A stretch of DNA of 64,000 bases from UBA6115 sp050953005 (GCA_050953005.1 JBMNLV010000011.1:1-64000); one strand, 5' to 3'. Shown: positions 45,444 to 54,499, counted from the stretch's first letter. A program made the numbers and translations. The notes: generated by a model from the letters alone, not told the origin.

Positions 45444-47303
45444 TCAGGCGTCGGCGGCGGTCTCCTTCCTGCCCAGCAGCTGCCCGGCAGCTTCCTCGCG
45501 GAACTGGTTGGTATACAGCTCGTAATAGGCGCCGCGGCGGCGCAGCAGCTCCTCATGCCGGCCCTCCTCAGTAATTTTGCCGTCCTGAAGCAGCAGGATA
45601 CGGTCAGCCGAGCGGATGGTGGAAAGGCGGTGCGCGATGATAAAGCTGGTGCGTCCCCTCAAGGTTTCCTCAATCGCGTGCTGAATCAGCACCTCGGTCT
45701 CCGTATCCACCGAGGAGGTGGCCTCGTCCAGCACAAACAGCCTGGGGTTGTGCAGGATGGCGCGGGCAAAGGAGATCAGCTGCTTCTCGCCGGTGGACAG
45801 CCGGCTGCCGCCCTCGCCCACCTCGCTGTCATAGCCCTTGTCCATCCTCCGGATGAAGGCGTCCGCGTTGACCAGCCTGGCGGCGGCCATGGCCTCCTCC
45901 CGGGTGGCCTCCGGATTGGCGTAACGCAGGTTGTCCAGCACCGTTCCTGAAAACAGGTGCGGCTCCTGCAGCACATAACCCAGGGAGGACTGTAGCCACA
46001 GCTGGCTGCGCTCACGGTAGTCCACGCCGTCGATCAGGATGCGCCCGGCAGTGGGCTCATAAAAGCGGCACAGCAGGTTCACGATGGTGGATTTGCCGGC
46101 GCCAGTGGGGCCAACGATGGCGATGGTCTCGCCGGGCCTGACATCCAGGTTGAAGTCACTGAGGACCTCGGTGCCGTCCTTGTAACGGAAAGTGACATTC
46201 TCAAAACTGACAGCGCCATGAATCTCTTCCCAGTTCTCGCGATTGGGGTGGAAGTTGTCGCCGTATTTCGCGACTACCCCGGGGCTGTCCCGGATATCCG
46301 GCTCGGTCTCCAGCAGGCTGACCACGCGCTCGGCCGCGGCCTGAATGCGCTGCATCTCGGCAAAGGTGGCGGCGATGTCGCGGATGGGGTTGAAAAACTG
46401 TACCGAATAATTGACAAAGGCGGTCAATGTGCCTAGGCTGATCAGGCCCCCGAGAACACGGGCAGCGCCCTCGCCCAGCACCAGGGCCGAGGCCAGGGAG
46501 GAAATCGCGATGACCAGGGGAAGGAAAATTGCCGACAGCGTGGCGGCGCGCACCGCCGCGCGGCGCATGCTGCCCGTGAGATGGGAAAACTCCTCAAAGT
46601 TGGCGTCCTCCCGCACCAGGGACTTGGTAGTCTTCACGCCCATAATGCCCTCGTTAAAGGAGCCGGTGATGCGGGAGTTGATCTTGCGCACCTCGCGCTG
46701 GGCTTTAAGGATGCGCTTTTGAAACCAGACGGTGATAACCGCCAGTACCGGCACCACCGCGATGACCATCAAAGCCAGCTGCCAGTTGATGATCAGCATG
46801 GCGATGGTGACAGAAATCAGGAAGATGACCGCCCAGACCAGGTCCACCAGCCCCCAGCCAAAGGCCTCGGCCAGGTTGTTGGTATCCGATGTCAGCCTGC
46901 TCATCAGGTAGCCCACGCTGGTGCGGTCGTAATAGGAAAAGGACAGCTCCTGCAATTTGCGGAAGCCTTTCATGCGCATGTCGTAGCCGACGCGGTGCTC
47001 TACCCGGGCCGCCACCAGGATAAACAGAAAGACCGAGGCCACCTGCACCAGGATGATGCCCAGGTAGGCCAGGCCGAAGGGCCACAGGGGGGCGGACAGG
47101 CCTTCCGGGGTGATATAATGGTCGATCGCGTGGCGGGTCATCAGCGGCAAAATAACATCGGTGATGGCCAGCACAGCCATCATGGCGGCCACAAAGCCCA
47201 TCTTCTTCCAGTGATGGCGCATGTGCAGGAACAGCTTTTTAAACAGCTTCAGGTCGAATTTCCTGGTGTAGTCCTGTTCTTCAATGAAGGAAAAATCACT
47301 CAT
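45444..47303 (-). CDS. ABC exporter half-transporter, catalytic-glutamate subunit
   Basis: Half-transporter of 619 residues from ATG 47303, which follows GGAGGCC and overlaps the previous gene by 8 bp. Six membrane helices (about 30-330) precede an ATPase domain. Walker A is VGPTGAGKST and Walker B RLFVLDEATSSVD with the catalytic glutamate. The signature motif is degenerate (RLSTGEKQL instead of LSGGQ). The partner gene has the opposite pattern, so the two form a heterodimer with one working and one degenerate ATP site, like BmrC/BmrD-type multidrug exporters. Substrate unknown. Confidence 0.92.
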   Translation of the reverse strand: MSDFSFIEEQDYTRKFDLKLFKKLFLHMRHHWKKMGFVAAMMAVLAITDVILPLMTRHAIDHYITPEGLSAPLWPFGLAYLGIILVQVASVFLFILVAARVEHRVGYDMRMKGFRKLQELSFSYYDRTSVGYLMSRLTSDTNNLAEAFGWGLVDLVWAVIFLISVTIAMLIINWQLALMVIAVVPVLAVITVWFQKRILKAQREVRKINSRITGSFNEGIMGVKTTKSLVREDANFEEFSHLTGSMRRAAVRAATLSAIFLPLVIAISSLASALVLGEGAARVLGGLISLGTLTAFVNYSVQFFNPIRDIAATFAEMQRIQAAAERVVSLLETEPDIRDSPGVVAKYGDNFHPNRENWEEIHGAVSFENVTFRYKDGTEVLSDFNLDVRPGETIAIVGPTGAGKSTIVNLLCRFYEPTAGRILIDGVDYRERSQLWLQSSLGYVLQEPHLFSGTVLDNLRYANPEATREEAMAAARLVNADAFIRRMDKGYDSEVGEGGSRLSTGEKQLISFARAILHNPRLFVLDEATSSVDTETEVLIQHAIEETLRGRTSFIIAHRLSTIRSADRILLLQDGKITEEGRHEELLRRRGAYYELYTNQFREEAAGQLLGRKETAADA

Positions 47304-49131
47304 GGGCGGCCTCCCGGATGCTGTTGCGCGCCTGGAAAAGGAATTCGTCCTCCAGGCCGGACTGGATGTGGTGAATGCGCTGGTAAAGGCCGGGCCGGCT
47401 GATGAGCTCCTCATGGCTTCCCTGCGCGCTGATGCGGCCGTCCTCCAGCACAAAGATGATGTCGGCCTGGGCCAGGGTCAGGATGCGGTGGGAAATGATG
47501 ATGGTGGTGGTGTCCCGGCTGCGTTGGCGCAGGGCCTCACGGATACGCGCGTCCGTTGCCGTGTCGACAGCTGAGAGCGAATCATCAAAAATGAGGATGT
47601 CATTGTCCTTGAGCAGGGTGCGCGCGATGGCTGCGCGCTGCTTTTGCCCGCCTGAAAGCGTCACGCCGCGCTCGCCCACCATGGTCTGCCAGCCCTTTTC
47701 GGACTGCTCAATAAAATCCAGCGCCTGGGCATCGCGCGCGGCGCGGGTGATCATATCCTGGCTGGCTTCGGGCGCTGCCATGCGCAGGTTGTCATAGATG
47801 GTTTTGGAGTACAGGAAGGGCTCCTGCAAAACCAGGCCCACGCGGGCGCGCAGGTACTTGCGCGCGACTTGGGCGATGTCATGCCCGCCAATGGTGATGC
47901 GGCCCGATTGAGGCGCGTACAGCCGCTGCATCAGCAGCGCGATGCTTGATTTGCCGGAGCCGGTCGCGCCCAGGAAGGCTACGGTCTTGCCGGCGGGGAT
48001 GGTAAAGGATAGGTCGCGCAGCACCTCACCGCCTTCCTCGTAGGCAAAATTGACCCGGTCAAACACGATATCGCCGCGCAAATCCGGCATGGTGGCGTTC
48101 TCCCGGTCGGTTTCGCGTTTCTGGCGCAAAATCTCATCGATGCGCTCCAGGGAAACCATGGTGCGCCCACCCTGGGAGAGGATGCGGCCCAAGTTCCTCA
48201 CCGGCCAGATCAGCATGCCGATGTAACTGGTAAACACAACGATATCGCCCACAGAGATGCGCCCGGAGCGCGCTTCCATCAGGCAAAAGAGCAGTGTCAG
48301 AAGCGACTGGACCATGCCCATCATGTCCCCGACGGACCAGTAAATGGCGTCCAGCCAGGCCAGCTTCAGGTATTTGTCCCGCGTGTCCGCGGCGGCCGCG
48401 TCGAATTTTTCGATCTCCCGCTGCGCCTGTCCGAAGGCGCGCACCACGCGCACACCGGTCAGGTTTTCCTGAAGCACGGTAGTCTGCCGCCCGTCGGACT
48501 CGTCCGCCTTGCGGAAGGCCTTGACAACCAGCTTGAAAAACTGCCAGGCAAACAGGAAGAGCGCCGGCATGATCACCAGGGAAACCATTGTGATCTTCAG
48601 CGAGATGGGAATCAGCAGCGCCAGGGCGATGCCCACCATCATCACTGCGTCCACAACGGAAAGCATCTGCATGGACATGAAGCGGCGCACCATGTCCACA
48701 TCAGAGGTGCACCGCTGAACCAAATCGCCGGTGGCTGCCTTGGCGTGGTAGGCAAAGGGAAGCTCCTGCAAATGGGCGTACAGGTCGTTGCGCAGCCGCC
48801 GGGCCGAGTTTTCGGCGCCGATGGACGTCCAGCGGCTCTTGAGGAAGTTGCAGGCGCCTGAGACCACGCTGATGAGCACCAGCGCCAGCCCGGGCAGCCA
48901 GAGGTTGGCGCGCATAAACTCCCGTCCGCCAAGCGCCTCCACAGCATTGGCAAAAAAGGCCGGCAGCCGGGAGGGCAGGCCCTGCAAGTAATTATCCAGC
49001 ACCTCCGCCAGCACGGCAGGGGTTAAAAAGCCCAGAAAGACGCTCAGGATGGCCAGTACGCCCGCCCCCAGGAAATAACGCAGGTTTTCCCGAAGCAGCG
49101 CAGCCAGCAGCCTGTGATTACGTTTCTTCAT
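47296..49131 (-). CDS. ABC exporter half-transporter, degenerate-site subunit
   Basis: Half-transporter of 611 residues from ATG 49131 with AGGAG upstream. An ABC_membrane domain (about 15-310) is followed by an ATPase domain with LGATGSGKSS (Walker A), a canonical VTLSGGQKQR signature and ILIFDDSLSAVD. In this Walker B the catalytic glutamate is aspartate, so its own site should hydrolyse ATP poorly. It pairs with the 619-residue subunit encoded directly after it. The upstream sequence contains no adjacent MarR- or TetR-type regulator. Confidence 0.92.
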   Translation of the reverse strand: MKKRNHRLLAALLRENLRYFLGAGVLAILSVFLGFLTPAVLAEVLDNYLQGLPSRLPAFFANAVEALGGREFMRANLWLPGLALVLISVVSGACNFLKSRWTSIGAENSARRLRNDLYAHLQELPFAYHAKAATGDLVQRCTSDVDMVRRFMSMQMLSVVDAVMMVGIALALLIPISLKITMVSLVIMPALFLFAWQFFKLVVKAFRKADESDGRQTTVLQENLTGVRVVRAFGQAQREIEKFDAAAADTRDKYLKLAWLDAIYWSVGDMMGMVQSLLTLLFCLMEARSGRISVGDIVVFTSYIGMLIWPVRNLGRILSQGGRTMVSLERIDEILRQKRETDRENATMPDLRGDIVFDRVNFAYEEGGEVLRDLSFTIPAGKTVAFLGATGSGKSSIALLMQRLYAPQSGRITIGGHDIAQVARKYLRARVGLVLQEPFLYSKTIYDNLRMAAPEASQDMITRAARDAQALDFIEQSEKGWQTMVGERGVTLSGGQKQRAAIARTLLKDNDILIFDDSLSAVDTATDARIREALRQRSRDTTTIIISHRILTLAQADIIFVLEDGRISAQGSHEELISRPGLYQRIHHIQSGLEDEFLFQARNSIREAAHE

Positions 49132-49483
49132 AAAACTCCTGTATTTTTGACATAAAAATAGCCCCTGCACTTTGCCGTGCCGGAGCCGCCGTGCACACAA
49201 ACGCTGTCAGCGCATGGCAAGACGGCCGGGCGACAAAGCCCCAACAACAGCCTGCAAAAAACGATAGGTCATGTGAACACCGCGGCCTCCTTTCCTGTAA
49301 TGCTCACACAGTATAGAGTGTTTGCGCGCGCAAAGTCAAGAAAAACCGCCTTTTTGCCTGAGAATTTCTTTTGCTTCCCTGCCGTACTCCGACTGTTTGC
49401 TTCCCTGCCGTACTCCGACAATCTTGACACCGCGCCCGTATATCCGACATACTGTCAAAAAATGCAGGCTGCAGGAGGGGTTT

Positions 49484-50296
49484 ATGGAAGACATCTGGAA
49501 AAGCGTGCTGGATTTTTTTGCCAAGGCGTCCGCGGATTTTGTACTGAAGATCGCGGTCGCGGCCCTGCTGTTTTTTGTGGGCAGCCGGCTTATCCGTCTG
49601 CTGGGGCGCCTGTTCGCCAGGTCCATGGCTCAAAGCAAGCTGGACGGCAGCGTCAAGGGCTTTTTGGAAAGCCTGCTCTCCATCGGCCTTCGCGTGATGC
49701 TGGTCATCAGCCTGCTGGTGTTCCTGGGCGTGCCGGCGACCTCCTTCATCGCCATTTTGACCTCGGCCGGGCTGGCCATCGGCCTGGCGCTGCAGGGCAG
49801 CCTGAGCAATTTTGCCGGCGGGCTGATGATCCTGTTTTTCAGGCCCTTCAGGATGGGCGACTTTATCAAAACCAGCAGCGCCGAGGGCACCGTGCAGAAC
49901 ATCTCCATCATGTACACGACGCTGAAGACCCTGGACGGCAAGAAGGTGGTCATTCCCAACGCCATGCTGTCAAACGGCGTGATCACCGACTTTTCCTGGT
50001 ATGAGACACGGCGCATCGACGTCAGCATCATGCTGGGCTTTTCCCATCCGGTAGAGGAGGTCATCGCGCTGATGGAGGGGGCGGCGCTCGCTGAAAGCCG
50101 CGTCCTGCCAGACCCGCCGCCGGCAGCCTCGCTGGACCGGATCGAGGACGGCGCCCAGGTGTTTACCCTGCGCTGCTGGGTCAAGACCGATGAATGGTGG
50201 TCCACCAACCTGGCCGTGACCCGGGCGGTCAAGGAAAGGCTTCTCTCCAGCGGCATCCGGGCCGCGGCGCCGTTGCGCGAAGTGCGCCAGCAATGA
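49484..50296 (+). CDS. MscS-family mechanosensitive channel
   Basis: Small-conductance mechanosensitive channel of 270 residues from ATG 49484, preceded by GGAGGGG; the longer frame to 49322 lacks a site. Three membrane helices occupy about 1-130. The pore-lining TM3 and hinge read GLAIGLALQGSLSNFAGGLMIL. FRPFRMGDFIKTSSAEGTVQNI opens the beta domain, and IPNAMLSNGVITDFS is the conserved middle block. It protects cells from hypo-osmotic shock by releasing solutes. Monocistronic, with a bidirectional terminator after it. Confidence 0.93.
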   Translation: MEDIWKSVLDFFAKASADFVLKIAVAALLFFVGSRLIRLLGRLFARSMAQSKLDGSVKGFLESLLSIGLRVMLVISLLVFLGVPATSFIAILTSAGLAIGLALQGSLSNFAGGLMILFFRPFRMGDFIKTSSAEGTVQNISIMYTTLKTLDGKKVVIPNAMLSNGVITDFSWYETRRIDVSIMLGFSHPVEEVIALMEGAALAESRVLPDPPPAASLDRIEDGAQVFTLRCWVKTDEWWSTNLAVTRAVKERLLSSGIRAAAPLREVRQQ

Positions 50297-50313
50297 CAGT
50301 TTCAGACAACGAA

Positions 50314-50338
50314 AAAGCCGGGCCTGCGACCCGGCTTT
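50314..50338. terminator. Bidirectional terminator
   Basis: AAAGCCGGG pairs with CCCGGCTTT around a seven-base loop, with T-rich sequence on both sides (clearest, TTTTTC, on the minus strand). It separates the convergent MscS and PduL genes. Confidence 0.75.
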
Positions 50339-50356
50339 GTATGCTTTGTTGACGGC

Positions 50357-50923
50357 TCAGCGCACGATCTGCCCGTAAACCTCGCCGAAGGCGGCCGCAG
50401 CGTTGCACTCATCGGTGTCAATGTGCATGGCCAGGGCATAGGTGGGGCTCACGCGCACAACGGTGTCGCCAAAGACCAGGGAACGCCCCTGGGTGTCCAC
50501 CCTGACGCTGACAACATCCTTGTCCTTCACGCCCATCTTCTCAGCCTGCTCGGGCAGTATGTGGATGTGGCGCTTGGCGGCGATGACGCCTTCCTTGAGC
50601 TCCAGCTCGCCCGCGGGGCCTACCAGCTTGCAGCCTGCCGAGCCCGCGGTGTCGCCGCTCTCGCGCACGGGCACGGTCAGCCCGAGGGCGCGCGCGTCGG
50701 TCAGGGAAATCTCAACCTGGGTGCTTTTGCGGGCGGGGCCCAGGATGCTCACGTTCATCTGGCCGCGCGGGCCTATTACGGTGATTTTCTGGTCGCTGGC
50801 GAACTGGCCCGGCTGGGACAGCTCCTTCTTTACGCTCAGTTTGCTGCCCGGGCCGAAGAGGATTTCCAGGTCCTGCTGGGACACATGCGCGTGGCGCGCG
50901 GAGGTTTCAACTAAAAATTTCAT
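50357..50923 (-). CDS. pduL: Phosphate propanoyltransferase PduL
   Basis: Phosphotransacylase of 188 residues, interconverting acyl-CoA and acyl-phosphate. It has the PduL double-barrel hallmarks: an N-terminal histidine block SARHAHVSQQDLEILFG, a second AAKRHIHILPEQAE, and the C-terminal LAMHIDTDECNAA. These histidines and the nearby cysteine bind the metal ions. ATG 50923 has GGAG upstream, and the gene overlaps the end of ogt by 17 bp. No shell proteins, aldehyde dehydrogenase or EutBC genes are nearby. It lacks an N-terminal encapsulation extension, so it more likely acts in soluble acetate or propionate metabolism than in a microcompartment. Confidence 0.92.
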   Translation of the reverse strand: MKFLVETSARHAHVSQQDLEILFGPGSKLSVKKELSQPGQFASDQKITVIGPRGQMNVSILGPARKSTQVEISLTDARALGLTVPVRESGDTAGSAGCKLVGPAGELELKEGVIAAKRHIHILPEQAEKMGVKDKDVVSVRVDTQGRSLVFGDTVVRVSPTYALAMHIDTDECNAAAAFGEVYGQIVR

Positions 50924-51434
50924 TGGCGGTCTCCTCTCTTTCTCTTCTTTGATTATAGGAAAATTTCGCGCGGCTTTCAAGGGCTTGCTCCAATCGGAGC
51001 AGGGCCTGCTTGCGCGCCAGGCCGCCGCCATAGCCGATCAGATCCCCCTGCGCGCCCACCACGCGGTGGCAGGGGACGATGATCACCACCGGGTTGAGGT
51101 GGTTGGCCCGGCCCACGGCGCGCGCGGCTCTCGGCCTGCCGATCTCCCGCGCAATCTGGCCATAGGTGGACAGTTGGCCATAGGGGATGGCCGTCAACCG
51201 TTCCCAGACCGCGCGCTGAAACGCTGTGCCCTCAAGCTTCAACGGCAGGTCAAAGACCCTGAGCCTGCCTTCAAAATAAGCGGCCAGCTGGCGCCGGACC
51301 TCCTTCAGCAAGGGAGTCTCCCCTGATGGGATGGCAGCATCGCCGGGTTGGGCAAAGGCCAGCCCGCGGAGCAGGCCTTCCTCCTCACGGGCCAGCAGGG
51401 GGCCAAGCGGCGTTTGCAACAGGCATACCGGCAT
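50907..51434 (-). CDS. ogt: Methylated-DNA-protein-cysteine methyltransferase
   Basis: DNA repair protein of 175 residues that removes methyl groups from O6-methylguanine and O4-methylthymine by transferring them to its own cysteine. The active site IIVPCHRVVG is present. FQRAVWERLTAIPYGQLSTYGQIA and the arginine finger RAVGRANHLNPV complete the conserved domain; a short ribonuclease-like N-terminal part precedes it. ATG 51434 (MPVCLLQTPLG) has GGGAGG eight bases upstream; a GTG three codons earlier is less likely. It overlaps pduL by 17 bp in an operon without an obvious functional link. Confidence 0.93.
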   Translation of the reverse strand: MPVCLLQTPLGPLLAREEEGLLRGLAFAQPGDAAIPSGETPLLKEVRRQLAAYFEGRLRVFDLPLKLEGTAFQRAVWERLTAIPYGQLSTYGQIAREIGRPRAARAVGRANHLNPVVIIVPCHRVVGAQGDLIGYGGGLARKQALLRLEQALESRAKFSYNQRREREETANEIFS

Positions 51435-51705
51435 CCGGAGCACCTCCCGCGCTGATTTTCATCCTTACTGTACTGTAAACCCGGGCGCCGGGCAACGGAT
51501 GCTATGTATATTTTCGCGCAGAGTATCGCCCAAACACGAATTTTAAACAAAAGACTATGCAAAAACAGAAATTTATGTTAGGATGCCTTTGGACCAAGCC
51601 CAGGGATTCAGGAGTTCCTCCGGTGTTCATCAGGCAACTGATGCGTTCAGCCACGGAACCACAAATCGCATCGGTTTGGCAAACATCAAGGAGGGACATG
51701 TATAC

Positions 51706-51987
51706 ATGTACACCGACAAAACCCTGACCTGCCGCGAGTGCGGCGCCGAGTTCCCCTTTACCGCCTCCGAGCAGGCTTTCTACGCAGAGAAGGGCTTCCA
51801 GAACGAGCCGGGCCGTTGCCCCACCTGTCGTGCCAACCGCCGCGCCCAAAGCCGCGGCGAGCGCCAGATGTTCTCCGTGATCTGCGACGAGTGCGGCGCC
51901 ACCACCCAGGTGCCCTTCCAGCCCCGCGGCGACCGTCCGGTCTACTGCCATGACTGCTACGCCAAGCACAACCAGAACCGTTATTAA
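51706..51987 (+). CDS. Zinc-ribbon protein (zf-trcl type)
   Basis: Protein of 93 residues with two four-cysteine units. TLTCRECGAEF...RCPTCRANRR is the probable zinc-ribbon (PF13451-type) unit. ICDECGATTQVPFQPRGDRPVYCHDC is the second, of the C-x2-C-x-G-x-DRP-x-YC-x2-C kind. Members are abundant small proteins of Clostridia with no assigned function; nucleic-acid or ribosome association is a guess. ATG 51706 lies ten bases after GGAGGG; an earlier ATG (51698) is out of frame. A strong terminator follows. Confidence 0.8.
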   Translation: MYTDKTLTCRECGAEFPFTASEQAFYAEKGFQNEPGRCPTCRANRRAQSRGERQMFSVICDECGATTQVPFQPRGDRPVYCHDCYAKHNQNRY

Positions 51988-52000
51988 TCAATAACGCCAG

Positions 52001-52022
52001 CCGCCCGCCAGGGCGGTTTTTT
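52001..52022 (+). terminator. Rho-independent terminator
   Basis: CCGCCC pairs with GGGCGG around GCCA, followed by six T residues, 13 bp after the zinc-ribbon gene. Confidence 0.9.
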
Positions 52023-52080
52023 GTTCCCGGCAAAGCTTTCATCATGGGAAGCTTCGGTTTTTGACGTCTCTTGTTATGCG

Positions 52081-52115
52081 CAAAGCCTCTGGAGGGCAAA
52101 TCTCCGGAGGCTTTG
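52081..52115. terminator. Strong hairpin between convergent genes
   Basis: CAAAGCCTC-GGAG pairs with CTCC-GAGGCTTTG, 13 pairs with one opposed T/G. It lies between the zinc-ribbon gene and the minus-strand gene ending at 52175. Only short T tracts adjoin it, so termination is likely but not certain. Confidence 0.55.
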
Positions 52116-52148
52116 TTGATATGCAGTTTGTGCCGGCCTTAAAGCCTT

Positions 52149-52181
52149 ATACTGATGCAATCAAGATTGTGGAATCAGTAT
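52149..52181. repeat. Short inverted-repeat element (MITE/REP-like)
   Basis: ATACTGAT (52149-52156) and ATCAGTAT (52174-52181) flank a GCAATCAAGATTGTGGA core. The right half matches GATGCAATAAAGATTGGAATCAGTAT-type sequence at 61946-61971, and it overlaps the stop codon of the minus-strand gene ending at 52175. Confidence 0.45.
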
Positions 52182-53164
52182 GATTCGCCCCAATTGATCC
52201 CGGACAATACCGGGGCGCACAGGCCGTCCGCCCGGGGGACATAGCTGGTCAGCAGGCTGTCCCCCTTCTCGTACAGCACCCGGCTGGCGTTTGCCGTGCC
52301 CAGGCTGCCCGGCTTGCCCTCCAGCATCAGCCAGGCAGCTCCGGGCAGGGTTTCAATGGTTTCGGGTATTTCCCCGGGGGCATATGCCTCGCGGGACAGG
52401 ACGGTATTGTCCGCGTCAAACTGTACGATGGCATAGGCTTCCGGCAGCTGCAGCGAGCGGAAATGCACCTCGACCGTGGTCGTATACATGCCGGTTGTTT
52501 CTTCCTGCGAGGCAGGATTTTCCTGCAGCATGACAGAGCCCTTGGACTGCCAGGTGTGGCTTTGTTTGATTGCGAAAGAGCTGTTGATGTCCGAGCCGTC
52601 CATGCCTGAAAAACCAACGCTGTCCCCGGCCAGGGCGTAGACCTCGCCGGACGCTGTCTGGTACACCGGGTTGAGCACCAGGAACTCCGGGCCGCCTTTT
52701 GCGAGCCACAGGGTGCCCTCCAGGGAAAGATCGGTGCCGCCGTCTTTATCATGGTAGCCCAGCTTCACATCGCCATAGCCCGGGCTTACGCGGCTGGTAT
52801 GGCGGGCTTCCCCCTGGATCTCCACGGCGGGGGCATACAGCTCCAAACCATCCACGCCCTCAAAGGCATAGGCCGGCATCATCACGGTGCCGCCGTCTTC
52901 GGAGGGATGCTCCTCCTGTATCAGCGTAGCGGTCAGGCGGTTTCTATACATCCCGTCCGGACCCGCCGCTTGCCCCGGCGTCAGATCAAGATTCATTTCG
53001 TCCAGATAATCCAGGGTGACCAGCACGCCGATCAGGCGGTCCTCCTGCGTGGCCTGCGCGTCTGCCGGACCGCCGTCCAGGGACACCAGGCCTGACGCGA
53101 CCAGCAGAAAACCAATGGCCAGAACGCCTGTTACCAGCAAAAAACCCGTTTTATTCCTCATCAT
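52175..53164 (-). CDS. Membrane-anchored protein of unknown function
   Basis: Protein of 329 residues with one N-terminal membrane helix or uncleaved signal (GFLLVTGVLAIGFLLVASGLV, about 7-27). A soluble exterior domain rich in beta-type sequence follows. I recognise no family. ATG 53164 has GGAGG seven bases upstream; the next codon is also ATG. It overlaps the HTH regulator gene by 14 bp and is the last gene of a three-gene operon with a DUF2975-like membrane protein. Its last codon and stop (TCATAC read on the plus strand as GTATGA) touch an inverted repeat shared with 61.8-62.0 kb. Confidence 0.5.
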   Translation of the reverse strand: MMRNKTGFLLVTGVLAIGFLLVASGLVSLDGGPADAQATQEDRLIGVLVTLDYLDEMNLDLTPGQAAGPDGMYRNRLTATLIQEEHPSEDGGTVMMPAYAFEGVDGLELYAPAVEIQGEARHTSRVSPGYGDVKLGYHDKDGGTDLSLEGTLWLAKGGPEFLVLNPVYQTASGEVYALAGDSVGFSGMDGSDINSSFAIKQSHTWQSKGSVMLQENPASQEETTGMYTTTVEVHFRSLQLPEAYAIVQFDADNTVLSREAYAPGEIPETIETLPGAAWLMLEGKPGSLGTANASRVLYEKGDSLLTSYVPRADGLCAPVLSGINWGESY

Positions 53165-53381
53165 CTTCTGCCTCCAGATTTCCGTCAAATTTGAGCAGGT
53201 CTCCGACATCACATTCCAGGTAGAAACAGATCCGGTTGATGGTACTGAAGCGCACGCCCCTGGCTTTGCCCGAGCGCAGAATGGACAGGTTGGCCTCCGT
53301 GATGCCTACCAGCGCGCACAGCTCCTTGCCGGTCATGCCCTTTTTCTTCAGCATTTCCTCCAGGTTTACCTTGATGGCCAC
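53151..53381 (-). CDS. YozG-type XRE regulator
   Basis: Small DNA-binding protein of 76 residues. KKKGMTGKELCALVGITEANLSILRSGKARGVRF is the HTH; STINRICFYLECDVGDLLKF is the end typical of YozG-like proteins, followed by an acidic tail (EAEDDEE). In Bacillota this regulator usually follows a DUF2975 membrane protein, as here. It probably autoregulates the operon, perhaps via the palindrome at 54378-54392. Confidence 0.88.
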   Translation of the reverse strand: MAIKVNLEEMLKKKGMTGKELCALVGITEANLSILRSGKARGVRFSTINRICFYLECDVGDLLKFDGNLEAEDDEE

Positions 53382-53392
53382 TTTATCCTCCG

Positions 53393-54358
53393 TTACACAA
53401 ACAGCTCATTCTCAGCCTCAAGGCGGCGGCTCTCCGAGTAGATGCGGGCAAACAGCAGGGCGGCCAGGGACAGGACCAGCCCGGTCAGGGGGATTTCCGC
53501 CGTCAGCGACACATCGCTCAGCCACCGCAGCAGCATGAGCTGCGACAGGTTAACGACCACTGTGGTTATTGCCATTACCTTCAGGGCTATCAGGCCGGCT
53601 GCCGCCAGGCTGCCCACCGCGGAGACCGCTGCGTCGCCGCGCGCTGACATGGCTGCCAGCGCCCTGAGCGCGCGCAGCACGACCATCAAGAGCAGGCAGT
53701 CTGACAGGACAGAGGCTGCCGCGCGCAACACAAGCATCAAATGATCCAGCGCCTGCCGATCCTGCCCGCCGCTGAAGCTTTTCACCGCCTCAAGCAGCGT
53801 GATGCCAATGCCCGCGGCGATCACCGCGCCCAGCAGCGTTACCAGGTAGAAAAGGAAGGCCATCAGCCGCGGGACACCGGATGTTCCAATGGACCTTGTC
53901 AGGCGTACAACCAGGTACAGGATGACGCACGACCAGGCCGCGCCCGCCGGGAGGGCCGGCAGGAAGGACAGGGCGCGGTCGTCCATCACGGGGAAGCGCG
54001 CCAGCAGGGTTTGAGGGTTGGCCATCAGGTACAGGGCTGCCGGAATCGCCAAGGCCAGCAGCCAGAGCGCCGCCGCCTCCCCGCGCCGCTGACCTTCCCT
54101 GGCCAGGCGCAGGGCCCGTACCGCCAGCAGTGCGCCGGGCAGGAGCCACAGCATGCCTGCCAGGCCGCGCCCCGCGAAGCCCGTCCGGCTGATGGCTCGC
54201 AGCAGCAGCGCAAACTGCGCAAAGGGAAAGGCAATTGCCGCCACCGCTGAAGCCATTTGGAAGCCCGGCAGCAGCGCCGCGAAGGTGAGCGCTGCCACAG
54301 CGGCATATCCAAAGGGAAGATACTTGAGCCGGGCAGCCGGAATGGGATGTTCCTTCAT
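53393..54358 (-). CDS. Polytopic membrane protein, DUF2975-like C-terminus
   Basis: Membrane protein of 321 residues with about eight hydrophobic segments. The C-terminal half resembles DUF2975, including the closing EIPLTGLVLSLAALLFARIY and SRRLEAENELFV. The N-terminal half (about 1-125) adds four helices not usual for that family, whose members are about 160 residues. It may be a fusion. ATG 54358 is preceded by GGAGGG. First gene of the operon with the YozG-type regulator and a membrane-anchored protein. The biological role of these pairs is not established. Confidence 0.65.
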   Translation of the reverse strand: MKEHPIPAARLKYLPFGYAAVAALTFAALLPGFQMASAVAAIAFPFAQFALLLRAISRTGFAGRGLAGMLWLLPGALLAVRALRLAREGQRRGEAAALWLLALAIPAALYLMANPQTLLARFPVMDDRALSFLPALPAGAAWSCVILYLVVRLTRSIGTSGVPRLMAFLFYLVTLLGAVIAAGIGITLLEAVKSFSGGQDRQALDHLMLVLRAAASVLSDCLLLMVVLRALRALAAMSARGDAAVSAVGSLAAAGLIALKVMAITTVVVNLSQLMLLRWLSDVSLTAEIPLTGLVLSLAALLFARIYSESRRLEAENELFV

Positions 54359-54377
54359 GGTGTGACCCTCCTTGAAT

Positions 54378-54392
54378 TATCGAATAACGATA
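54378..54392. promoter_or_regulatory. Palindromic operator candidate
   Basis: TATCG-AATAA-CGATA is a perfect interrupted palindrome 20 bp upstream of the DUF2975-like gene in AT-rich promoter DNA. A site for the operon's own YozG-type regulator is the simplest reading. Confidence 0.45.
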
Positions 54393-54499
54393 TTTCCAAC
54401 AGCAATCTACACCTAATATTATTGTTTGTCAATAATTATTTTTGGAAAATATAACCGCCGTGTCCGGCGCGCGCGGCGGCAGGCGGAGAGCCTGTTTGT

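Noticed and set aside
50357..50923. Bacterial microcompartment locus around pduL
   Set aside because: No shell proteins or signature enzymes are present and the protein lacks an encapsulation extension.
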